This document shows positions 7,407 through 13,413 of a stretch of 17,184 bases of DNA, one piece after another. Position 1 is the first letter of the stretch. Each line of letters opens with the position of its first letter. The stretch covers positions 1 through 17,184 of the forward strand of contig CALICC010000070.1 in assembly GCA_938049325.1 (NCBI GenBank), in the 5' to 3' direction. The notes beneath the pieces are model-generated. The model saw nothing but the letters and a program-made list of their open reading frames with translations. It had not been told where the DNA came from and searched no databases. The position numbers were made by a program, and so were the translations under genes. The DNA comes from an uncultured Ilumatobacter sp. Lineage in GTDB: Bacteria; Actinomycetota; Acidimicrobiia; Acidimicrobiales; Ilumatobacteraceae.

Positions 7407-8645
7407 GTGAGCATCGTCGCTGTGATCGTCGCGCTGCTCGGCGGTGCGACGATCGGCTGGTTCGCTCGCGCCGCACGGTCGTCGGCATCGCCGGGGTTCG
7501 CTGGCGAACTCGAGAGCGAACGGACGACCGTGGAGACCGGTGAACGAGCGGCTGAGCCACCGAGCGAACGAGCTGACGTCTCCACGACCGCCTCAGCCGC
7601 TGATTCCCCTCCCCGGTTGCATGCCGACGACATCGCCGGTGCACTGCAACACGCTGTTGACCAGATCGAGTTGGCGGTGATCATCTATGACGCCAAGCAT
7701 GTCGAGGTCCATCGCAATCGGGCGGCCATGGCATTGGTCGGAACGCACGCTGGCGTGATCGTCGGAGGACACCTCGATGAGATGTTGTTGGAGCACACCG
7801 GGACCGAACCGGTGGAACGCTCGGTCGAGTTGCATGGCCCGCCTCGCCAGGAGCTCGTCCTTCGTAGCGCACGGATGGTCGATGGCGGCAGCGTTGCGAT
7901 CATCGACGATGTCAGCGAGCGCAAGCGGGTTGACGCCATGCGCACCGACTTCGTGACGAACATCTCTCATGAGCTCAAGACGCCGGTTGGTGCCATTGCG
8001 GTACTCGCCGATGCGCTGGATGGTGAGCGTGATCTCAGCACCATCGAGCGGATGAGTCAACGCATCGTCGACGAGGCCCATCGGGCGGTCGGTACGATCG
8101 ACGACTTGCTCGAACTGTCCCGGATCGAGGTCGGAGGTGTCGGCAGTGATGTTGTCGATCTCGGCGAGGTGGTCGCCGCGGCGGTTGCTCGTGGGCGTGC
8201 CGTCGACCATGCGGTATCCGTCACGGCGTTGAATTCACCCGAACCGATTCAGGTGATCGCCGATCGGCGACAACTGGTGTCAGCCGTTGGCAATCTCGTC
8301 GAGAATGCGGTCAAGTACAGCGATGGCGGCGGAGAGGTCCAGATTCGGACTCGCATCGACGACCGAAATATCGAGGTCATGGTCGCCGACGAAGGTGTCG
8401 GTATCCCGCAGCGCGACCTGTACCGCGTGTTCGAACGCTTCTATCGCGTCGACCGGTCGCGGCGCCGTGAGACCGGTGGCACAGGTTTGGGTCTGGCGAT
8501 CGTGCGCCACGTTGCGACGAATCACGGTGGTGACGTGATCGTCGAGTCAGCTGAGGGTGAAGGCTCGACCTTCGTTCTCCGTCTGCCGGCGTCGCTGGTC
8601 GTGGAAGATCAACGCGGCGCGAACGTCACGAAAGAGGATGCATGA
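7407..8645 (+). CDS. senX3: Phosphate sensor histidine kinase, SenX3/PhoR type
   Basis: This is the membrane sensor kinase that phosphorylates RegX3/PhoB in the Pho response. The 412 residues are close to mycobacterial SenX3 (about 410). One hydrophobic segment opens the protein (residues 2-18, followed by ARAARSS). An acidic linker leads to a PAS-like domain (about 75-170, ending DVSERKR). The dimerisation/phosphoacceptor box FVTNISHELKTPVGA contains His188. The ATP-binding domain has the N-box NLVENAVKYS (Asn300), the G1 box DEGVGIP (Asp328), the F-box VFERFYRVDRS and the G2 box GGTGLGL (357-363). Only one membrane segment is seen, against two in typical SenX3, so there is almost no extracellular loop. 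The GTG start follows the phoU stop by 2 nt. The ATGA overlap with regX3 indicates coupled synthesis of the pair. Confidence 0.93.
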   Translation: MSIVAVIVALLGGATIGWFARAARSSASPGFAGELESERTTVETGERAAEPPSERADVSTTASAADSPPRLHADDIAGALQHAVDQIELAVIIYDAKHVEVHRNRAAMALVGTHAGVIVGGHLDEMLLEHTGTEPVERSVELHGPPRQELVLRSARMVDGGSVAIIDDVSERKRVDAMRTDFVTNISHELKTPVGAIAVLADALDGERDLSTIERMSQRIVDEAHRAVGTIDDLLELSRIEVGGVGSDVVDLGEVVAAAVARGRAVDHAVSVTALNSPEPIQVIADRRQLVSAVGNLVENAVKYSDGGGEVQIRTRIDDRNIEVMVADEGVGIPQRDLYRVFERFYRVDRSRRRETGGTGLGLAIVRHVATNHGGDVIVESAEGEGSTFVLRLPASLVVEDQRGANVTKEDA

Positions 8646-9337
8646 GTGTGCTGAAGGTGCTGGTCGTCGAAGACGAAGCCAGCTTTGCCGAGGCGCTCGT
8701 CGTGGGGCTCGGGCGCGAAGGCTTCGATGTCGCCGTTGCAGTCGATGGGGCCGAGGCACTCGAGGTGTTCGATGACTTTGCTCCAGATCTGGTGCTGCTC
8801 GATGTCATGTTGCCCAAGGTCACCGGTATCGAGGTGTGCCGCCAGCTGCGCAAGCGAACACAGACTCCGATCATCATGGTGAGTGCGAAGGGTGAGGAGA
8901 TCGACACGGTCGTTGGCCTCGAAGTCGGTGCGGATGACTACGTGACCAAGCCATACCGGTTGCGTGAGCTCATCGCGCGCATGAATGCCGTGCTGCGTCG
9001 CGTGCCGACGGGGGCCGAGCCGTCGCTCATGACGTCCGATTCGGTTGCGGTCAACGGCGTGCAGCTCGACCCTGCACAGCACCGCGTCGAGGTCGACGGT
9101 CAGGAGATCACCCTGCCCCTCAAGGAGTTCGAGCTGCTCCACCTGCTCCTTGCGAACGCTGGCCATGTGCTGACCCGCGACGCGCTCATCGATCGAGTCT
9201 GGGGTCACGACTACGTCGGTGACACCAAGACCCTCGATGTGCACATCAAGCGCCTGCGCAGCAAGATCGAAGACGATCCGGCGAACCCTGTGCGGATCAC
9301 GACGATTCGCGGTCTCGGGTACAAGTACGTCCGCTGA
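8642..9337 (+). CDS. regX3: Phosphate response regulator, RegX3/PhoB type (OmpR family)
   Basis: This is the DNA-binding partner of the upstream kinase and the likely reader of the Pho box at 2381-2402. At 231 residues it has a receiver domain and a C-terminal winged helix. The phosphoacceptor Asp54 lies in LVLLDVMLPKVTG, the acidic pocket in VVEDEAS at the start, and the conserved Lys103 in YVTKPY. The winged-helix half reads LPLKEFELLHLLLANAGHVLTR, then RVWGHDYVGDTKTLDVHIKRLRSKIE and TIRGLGYKY at the end, typical OmpR/PhoB sequence. The ATG overlaps the kinase stop (ATGA) and GAGG lies 4 nt upstream. It is the last gene of the unit; the next gene is convergent and 41 nt away. Confidence 0.94.
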   Translation: MSVLKVLVVEDEASFAEALVVGLGREGFDVAVAVDGAEALEVFDDFAPDLVLLDVMLPKVTGIEVCRQLRKRTQTPIIMVSAKGEEIDTVVGLEVGADDYVTKPYRLRELIARMNAVLRRVPTGAEPSLMTSDSVAVNGVQLDPAQHRVEVDGQEITLPLKEFELLHLLLANAGHVLTRDALIDRVWGHDYVGDTKTLDVHIKRLRSKIEDDPANPVRITTIRGLGYKYVR

Positions 9338-9378
9338 GCGCGGCGATCACTGACTCGACCCGGGTCTCCGTGGCGACT

Positions 9379-10050
9379 TCAGTCGTCGGTGTCGGTCTCG
9401 CCGGCGTCGAGATAGTCGAGCGTCGGGAGCGGCTCATTGGCGGTGCGAACGATGCCCAGCAGGTTGGCGACGATCCGCTTCAGATAGCGGTAGTAGATCG
9501 CTCGCGGGACGACCTCGCGGCCCGGTCGATCGGAGTGGAGGTACTCCTCGATCTTGGCTTGGTGAGCGTCGAGCATGGCACCGCCGCGTTGGCTGAGGTC
9601 GTCGAGGCGATCGTCGTCGGGATCGCGTAGCAACTCGGCCGCTTCGCCGAACATCGTCGAGATGATCCCGCGCTCGGCGAGCATGGCCTCGGTGTCGTCT
9701 TCGTGCGCGAGCACCACCCCGCTCTGCGCGAGGTCGAGCACGTTCTTTGCCTGGTCGCCGATCCGTTCGATCTTCTTGAGCAACAAGATGAGTCCGAGCA
9801 CCGAGCCGATCTCAGCGGAGCCTTGCACCGAGACGTGCACCACGAGCTCCGCTCGCAGCTCCTGCTCAGACTGGTTGATGCGTTGGTCGGTTTCACGAAT
9901 ATCGCCGTCGACCACGGCCCAATCGGTATCCGTGAGGAGCGCGAGCGTTGCAAGGTCGAATGAGTGGCGGGCATCTCCGAGCATCCCGACCGAACGCGCG
10001 ACCACGTGCTCGAGACCCCCCGAGCTCTTCTTGAAGAATGACATCACCAT
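9379..10050 (-). CDS. PhoU-like protein (DUF47 family), probable partner of the Na+/Pi transporter
   Basis: The product is a 223-residue all-helical protein of the PhoU/DUF47 type. A PhoU-style segment LLLKKIERIGDQAKNVLD lies around residues 88-105, and a second helix bundle ends in YYRYLKRIVANLLGIVRT. It differs clearly from the operon's PhoU in sequence. It starts 19 nt after the stop of the Na+/Pi cotransporter gene, so the two are almost certainly co-transcribed. In other bacteria such transporters carry a fused C-terminal PhoU-like domain, and here it is a separate protein. A role controlling phosphate flux through that transporter is inferred. ATG at 10050 or 10044 could be the start; neither has a strong ribosome binding site. 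Confidence 0.8.
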   Translation of the reverse strand: MVMSFFKKSSGGLEHVVARSVGMLGDARHSFDLATLALLTDTDWAVVDGDIRETDQRINQSEQELRAELVVHVSVQGSAEIGSVLGLILLLKKIERIGDQAKNVLDLAQSGVVLAHEDDTEAMLAERGIISTMFGEAAELLRDPDDDRLDDLSQRGGAMLDAHQAKIEEYLHSDRPGREVVPRAIYYRYLKRIVANLLGIVRTANEPLPTLDYLDAGETDTDD

Positions 10051-10069
10051 GACAAGCTGCTTTCAGGTG

Positions 10070-11212
10070 TCAGCGCAACAGCGCGACACCGACTAGGGGG
10101 AGCACGATGAACGCTCCCATGACGTACCCGACGGCCCACATTCGTCGCTTGACCGCGACCTCGGCGAGCATCTCGGCGGCGCGGATCGGGACCCCACGCC
10201 ACCACGGCGGCACGTAGAGAACCAGGATGGCAACCACGTTGAAGGTGGTGTGGACCAACGCGACCGTCAGCGCTTCAGGCGCAGAGGTCGCGAGTGCGGC
10301 CAAGAGTGCAGTGATCGTCGTGCCCACGTTGGCGCCCAAGGTGACGGGATAGGCGTTCTTGAGTGCGAGCACGCCGGCGGCTGAGAGCGGGATCAGAATC
10401 GAGGTCGTGATACTCGATGATTGCACGGCGATCGTGATCAGGAGCCCGAGGACCATGGCTACGGTGCCGCTGCCCTTGCTGAGGACCGTGTTGATCGAGC
10501 GTTCGACGCGATCGGCCACCAATTGACGCATGTTCTTCGTGATCAGCGTGAGCGCCACCAGCACGATGACAAGGCCGGTGAGTACCACGGCCGTGCCGAG
10601 CACGTTGCCGTTGAGTCCGATGGCGTCTTCCGCGTCGACGATCCAACCAACTGGTTCCTTCACCCACTTCTTGATCGGGCTCTTCCATTCGCTGCCTGCC
10701 GAGCCGACGAGACGATCGCTGATGCCGGTCGCGATGCTCGACAAGAACCCCGTGATGAGTTCGATCGGGAGCAGCACGATGACGGCGATGACGTTGAAGA
10801 AGTCGTGCACGGTCGCGGCCGCGAACGCGCGCTTGAACTCACCCGATTGCCGAACGTGGCCGAGCGACACGAGCGTGTTGGTCACCGTCGTACCGATGTT
10901 GGCGCCCATGATCATGGGCACCGCATCATCGACCGAGATGTTGCCGGTCGCGACGAGCCCAACGATGACGGCGGTGGAGGCGGACGACGACTGCACCAAG
11001 ACGGTGCCCAAGATGCCGATGCACAGGGCGGCGATCGGATTCGACACGCTCGAGAACAGACGCTCCTGCGTGTCCTCGCCCATGATCTTGATGCCCTTTT
11101 CCAGCGCCGAGACACCGACCAGGAAGAGGTAAATGAGGCCGAGAACCATCGCCGACCGCAGCGGCGTGGGGATCGATGATCGAGAAGGTGACTCCAGCGT
11201 GGTGCCCGACAT
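10070..11212 (-). CDS. Na+/phosphate cotransporter family protein (NptA/PF02690 type)
   Basis: This is a predicted sodium-driven phosphate carrier in the inner membrane. It has two inverted Na/Pi-cotransporter repeats, each with the QSSS signature: VQSSSAST (Gln74) followed by GANIGTTVTNT, and VQSSSITTS (Gln264) followed by GANVGTTITAL. Eight or so hydrophobic segments surround them. I chose the ATG at 11212 (380 residues) because a TAGCTT -10-like element (11223-11228) lies 10 nt upstream. An in-frame ATG at 11242 would add ten residues and is equally possible. The PhoU-like gene follows after 19 nt. No GTTCAC Pho box is visible upstream, so this low-cost route may be used when phosphate is plentiful, unlike pst. 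That last point is inference. Confidence 0.85.
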   Translation of the reverse strand: MSGTTLESPSRSSIPTPLRSAMVLGLIYLFLVGVSALEKGIKIMGEDTQERLFSSVSNPIAALCIGILGTVLVQSSSASTAVIVGLVATGNISVDDAVPMIMGANIGTTVTNTLVSLGHVRQSGEFKRAFAAATVHDFFNVIAVIVLLPIELITGFLSSIATGISDRLVGSAGSEWKSPIKKWVKEPVGWIVDAEDAIGLNGNVLGTAVVLTGLVIVLVALTLITKNMRQLVADRVERSINTVLSKGSGTVAMVLGLLITIAVQSSSITTSILIPLSAAGVLALKNAYPVTLGANVGTTITALLAALATSAPEALTVALVHTTFNVVAILVLYVPPWWRGVPIRAAEMLAEVAVKRRMWAVGYVMGAFIVLPLVGVALLR

Positions 11213-11247
11213 ACGAGGTCGGAAGCTACCGCAATCTGACATGCGCG

Positions 11248-11266
11248 CCGAACGGCGAGTGTTCGG
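11248..11266 (-). repeat. Inverted repeat CCGAAC-N7-GTTCGG between the oxidoreductase and cotransporter genes
   Basis: Perfect 6-nt arms flank a 7-nt spacer in the short gap after the LLM oxidoreductase stop and before the cotransporter start. It could be a hairpin at the end of the upstream - strand message, or an operator near the cotransporter promoter (about -36 to -54 from the 11212 start). With an arm of only six bases in GC-rich DNA, chance is also possible. Confidence 0.3.
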
Positions 11267-11292
11267 GGCCCTCGCGGTCGCTTGAATCCGCG

Positions 11293-12162
11293 TCAGCGAG
11301 GGAGCGGCGGGCCAGCAGCGACGCGGGCGCGGTGGCGCTCGAACGAGACGCTCGGCTCATCGAGCGACTCGATCCACCAGGTCATGCCGCCGGACACCAG
11401 CGAGTCGATGTGTTCGAGGACGCGTCGGTCATCGGGGCCGGTGCTGCGATCGACGAAGCACGCGTCGAACGGTTCGTTTGAACGGCCCAGTTCGGTGCGG
11501 TGCATGTTGACCTGATGCAGGCATGCGGTGAACGCTCTGACGTCGAGATGCATCCCGGCCGGCGCGTATGGCCAGATGCCGTCGAGTCGAGCAGCGCGAC
11601 GAAATGGTGCCCCGCCAGGCCACGTGCCGGCACCCCAGATCGGTACGCGCCCGTTCACCGGGCGTGGCGTGAATTGCACGCCGTCGGCGACCACATGCTC
11701 GCCGCGGTAGCTCACCGGCTCACCGGTCCACAGCAGTTCGAGCGCGTCGATCGACTCGTCGAGCTTGCGAGCTCGAACCTTCGGGTCGGCATCTTCGCCG
11801 AAGCGCGTGAATTCCTCGGGCGGGGCGCCGAGTCCGACACCGAGGCGGAGACGACCTCCGCTGAGCACATCGAGTGTGGCGGTCTGGCGGGCGACGTTCG
11901 AAACCCGCCGACGCGGCAATGGGGTGACCATGGGACCGAGCAAGATGCGGTTGGTCGCGATTGCCATCGCGCTCAGGCTGATCCAGGGGTCGACCATCGG
12001 AGTCCAGGGTTCGCGGCGGATGACGTGGTCCCAGATGAAGATGCCATCCCACCCGGCTTGCTCGGCCTCACGGGCGAGATCGGCCAGGCGGAGAGGGTCG
12101 GCGAAGTCGCCGCCGTTCGGCACACCGAGACCGAATCGAGGTGAGCGTTCGTCGGTGGTCAC
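11293..12162 (-). CDS. LLM-class, probably F420-dependent, flavin-type oxidoreductase
   Basis: The product is a 289-residue luciferase-like monooxygenase-fold protein. Typical segments are RFGLGVPNGGDFADP at the N-terminus, AREAEQAGWDGIFIWDHV (about 29-46), MAIATNRILLGPMVTPLPRR, and TLDVLSGGRLRLGVGLG near 95-111. GVQFTPRPVNGRVPIW and GAGTWPGGAPFRRAARLDG follow. These are characteristic of actinobacterial F420-dependent oxidoreductases, though the sequence alone does not separate F420 from FMN use. The substrate is unknown. The GTG start at 12162 overlaps the aminotransferase stop (GTGA), so the two are translationally coupled and may act in one pathway. Confidence 0.88.
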   Translation of the reverse strand: MTTDERSPRFGLGVPNGGDFADPLRLADLAREAEQAGWDGIFIWDHVIRREPWTPMVDPWISLSAMAIATNRILLGPMVTPLPRRRVSNVARQTATLDVLSGGRLRLGVGLGAPPEEFTRFGEDADPKVRARKLDESIDALELLWTGEPVSYRGEHVVADGVQFTPRPVNGRVPIWGAGTWPGGAPFRRAARLDGIWPYAPAGMHLDVRAFTACLHQVNMHRTELGRSNEPFDACFVDRSTGPDDRRVLEHIDSLVSGGMTWWIESLDEPSVSFERHRARVAAGPPLPR

Positions 12163-13250
12163 CCGAGGATCTCGCCCAGCGCGGCGAGAAGGGTCGTGAC
12201 ATTGCGGGTCCGCGCCGTGTGGCCCATGGTGCCGATCCGCCAGACCTTGCCGGCCACGGGACCGAGCCCGCCGCCGATCTCGATGCCGTAGTCACGCAGG
12301 AGTTGGGTCCGAACGTCGGCTTCGGTCGTCGAGCCGAGCCGTCCGTCCGGGATCGAAATCGAGCTGAGCGGAGCGAGACGGTGTCCGTCAGCGGCGAACA
12401 ACTCGAAGCCGAGCTTCTGCATCCCAGCCTTGACAGCGTCGCCTGCCGCCTGATGCCGAGCTCGAACGTCGCTGAGCCCCTCGTCGAGGACAGCGCCGAG
12501 GCCCGCGTGCCGCGACATGATCATCGAGATCGGTGCGGTGTGGTGGTACGCCCGAGCACCGGAGCCATTGACGTACCCGGCAATCATGTTGAGGTCGAGG
12601 TACCACGATTGTGGAGTCGCTCTGATGCGTTCGCGGGCCCGCTCCGACACCGTCAGCGGCGCGAGTCCGGGAGCGACGCCCAGGCACTTCTGCGTCCCGC
12701 TGTAGGCAATGTCGACGTTCCAGTCGTCGACGCGGAGTTCTACGCCGCCGAGCGAGGTCACGCAGTCGACCATCAGCAGTGCGTCACCCTTGTGCGCTCC
12801 GAGAGTCGCGACGTCGCTGCGAACACCCGTGGACGTTTCGGCGTGCACCATCGCGTACATCGCGGGAGCGGGGTGCGCGTCGAGCATGCGCTGCGGATCG
12901 ACCGGCTGACCCCAGTCATGATCGACGGTGATGGCTTCGGCCCCGGTGCGGCGCACGACATCAGCGAGCCGCCCGCCGAACACGCCGTTCACACCGACCA
13001 CGACAACGTCGCCGGGACCAACGAAGTTGACGACAGCGGCTTCCATGCCGGCGGAGCCCGTGCCCGAGACCGGGAACGTGAGCGCGTTCGCAGTGCCGAA
13101 CACCGTGCGAAGCCGTTCGTTCGTCTCGTCGAGCAACTCGATGAACTCGGGATCGAGGTGCCCGAGCATCGGGCGCCCCAGCGCGGCGACGGCCTCGGGG
13201 TACGGATTGCACGGGCCAGGTCCCATCAGGATGCGATCGGAGAGCGTCAT
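12159..13250 (-). CDS. PLP-dependent aminotransferase, alanine/serine-glyoxylate (AGXT) type
   Basis: This is a fold-type I class V aminotransferase of 363 residues, the normal AGXT length. Visible hallmarks are MGPGPCNPYPEAVAALGRPMLGHLD at the substrate-binding N-terminus (family glyoxylate-aminotransferase pattern), SGTGSAGMEAA for PLP phosphate binding, VDCVTSLGG with the Asp that contacts the PLP ring nitrogen, and SGTQKCLGVAPGLAP with Lys188 as the Schiff-base lysine. The expected reaction is transamination of glyoxylate or pyruvate with alanine or serine. 2-aminoethylphosphonate transaminase (PhnW) is a cousin, but I see nothing specific for it. The ATG at 13250 is preferred because the protein then begins MTLSDRILMGPGP and a TAAGGT -10 element lies 7 nt upstream. 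The longer open frame would overlap the divergent MFS gene. Confidence 0.9.
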   Translation of the reverse strand: MTLSDRILMGPGPCNPYPEAVAALGRPMLGHLDPEFIELLDETNERLRTVFGTANALTFPVSGTGSAGMEAAVVNFVGPGDVVVVGVNGVFGGRLADVVRRTGAEAITVDHDWGQPVDPQRMLDAHPAPAMYAMVHAETSTGVRSDVATLGAHKGDALLMVDCVTSLGGVELRVDDWNVDIAYSGTQKCLGVAPGLAPLTVSERARERIRATPQSWYLDLNMIAGYVNGSGARAYHHTAPISMIMSRHAGLGAVLDEGLSDVRARHQAAGDAVKAGMQKLGFELFAADGHRLAPLSSISIPDGRLGSTTEADVRTQLLRDYGIEIGGGLGPVAGKVWRIGTMGHTARTRNVTTLLAALGEILG

Positions 13251-13257
13251 GGTGTTG

Positions 13258-13263
13258 ACCTTA
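13258..13263 (-). promoter_or_regulatory. Candidate -10 element of the leaderless aminotransferase promoter
   Basis: On the - strand TAAGGT (TANNNT) lies exactly 7 nt before the ATG at 13250, the spacing expected for a transcript that begins at the start codon. The AAGG within it could also act as a weak ribosome binding site if transcription began further upstream, so the two readings compete. Confidence 0.45.
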
Positions 13264-13279
13264 TGACGCAGGTCGAAGG

Positions 13280-13305
13280 TCGGCATCATGATGCCGATGA
13301 TCATC
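13280..13305. promoter_or_regulatory. Two overlapping perfect palindromes, candidate operator
   Basis: TCGGCATCATGATGCCGA (13280-13297) is a perfect 18-bp palindrome. GATGATCATC (13296-13305) is a second perfect 10-bp palindrome overlapping it by two bases. They lie in the divergent region between the aminotransferase and MFS genes, about 30-55 nt upstream of the proposed aminotransferase transcript start, over or just beyond its -35 region. This is the position and symmetry of a dimeric repressor or activator site. The regulator is unknown and not obviously encoded here. Confidence 0.55.
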
Positions 13306-13356
13306 TCGTCTCGCGATCCGCGGGCGTGCTGCTCCGGGTCGGCGGCGAGGATGGCC

Positions 13357-13388
13357 GCGGGAGGGCGGCGAGGCGGCGGGAGGGCGGC
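13357..13388 (+). repeat. 13-nt direct repeat with four G-tracts upstream of the MFS gene
   Basis: GCGGGAGGGCGGC occurs at 13357-13369 and again at 13376-13388, 19 nt apart. Each copy contains GGGAGGG, so the + strand carries four GGG runs (13359-13361, 13363-13365, 13378-13380, 13382-13384) that could form a two-tier-loop G-quadruplex with loops of 1, 12 and 1 nt. The element lies about 26-57 nt upstream of the proposed MFS transcript start. The repeat is exact; its role is inferred. Confidence 0.4.
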
Positions 13389-13400
13389 ACCACGACGCCA

Positions 13401-13406
13401 TAGGAT
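13401..13406 (+). promoter_or_regulatory. Candidate -10 element of the leaderless MFS promoter
   Basis: TAGGAT (TANNNT) lies 7 nt before the GTG at 13414, which supports transcription starting at that codon. The ATG at 13405 falls inside this hexamer and is therefore less likely to be the start. The embedded AGGA could instead be a weak ribosome binding site for the same GTG. Confidence 0.45.
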
Positions 13407-13413
13407 GCGGCCC

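Noticed and set aside
9338..9378. GACCCGGGTC palindrome (9357-9366) as a shared terminator for regX3 and the PhoU-like gene
   Set aside because: A 10-bp palindrome with no loop cannot form a useful hairpin, no T-run follows, and such strings are common in GC-rich DNA.
11645..11665. GTTCACC inside the LLM oxidoreductase gene as a Pho box
   Set aside because: A single copy without an 11-nt partner, inside coding sequence and not near a start codon.
12141..13403. 420-codon open frame on the + strand opposite the aminotransferase
   Set aside because: The - strand frame has a full set of AGXT motifs; the + strand translation is low-complexity Arg/His/Asp-rich sequence with no motif.
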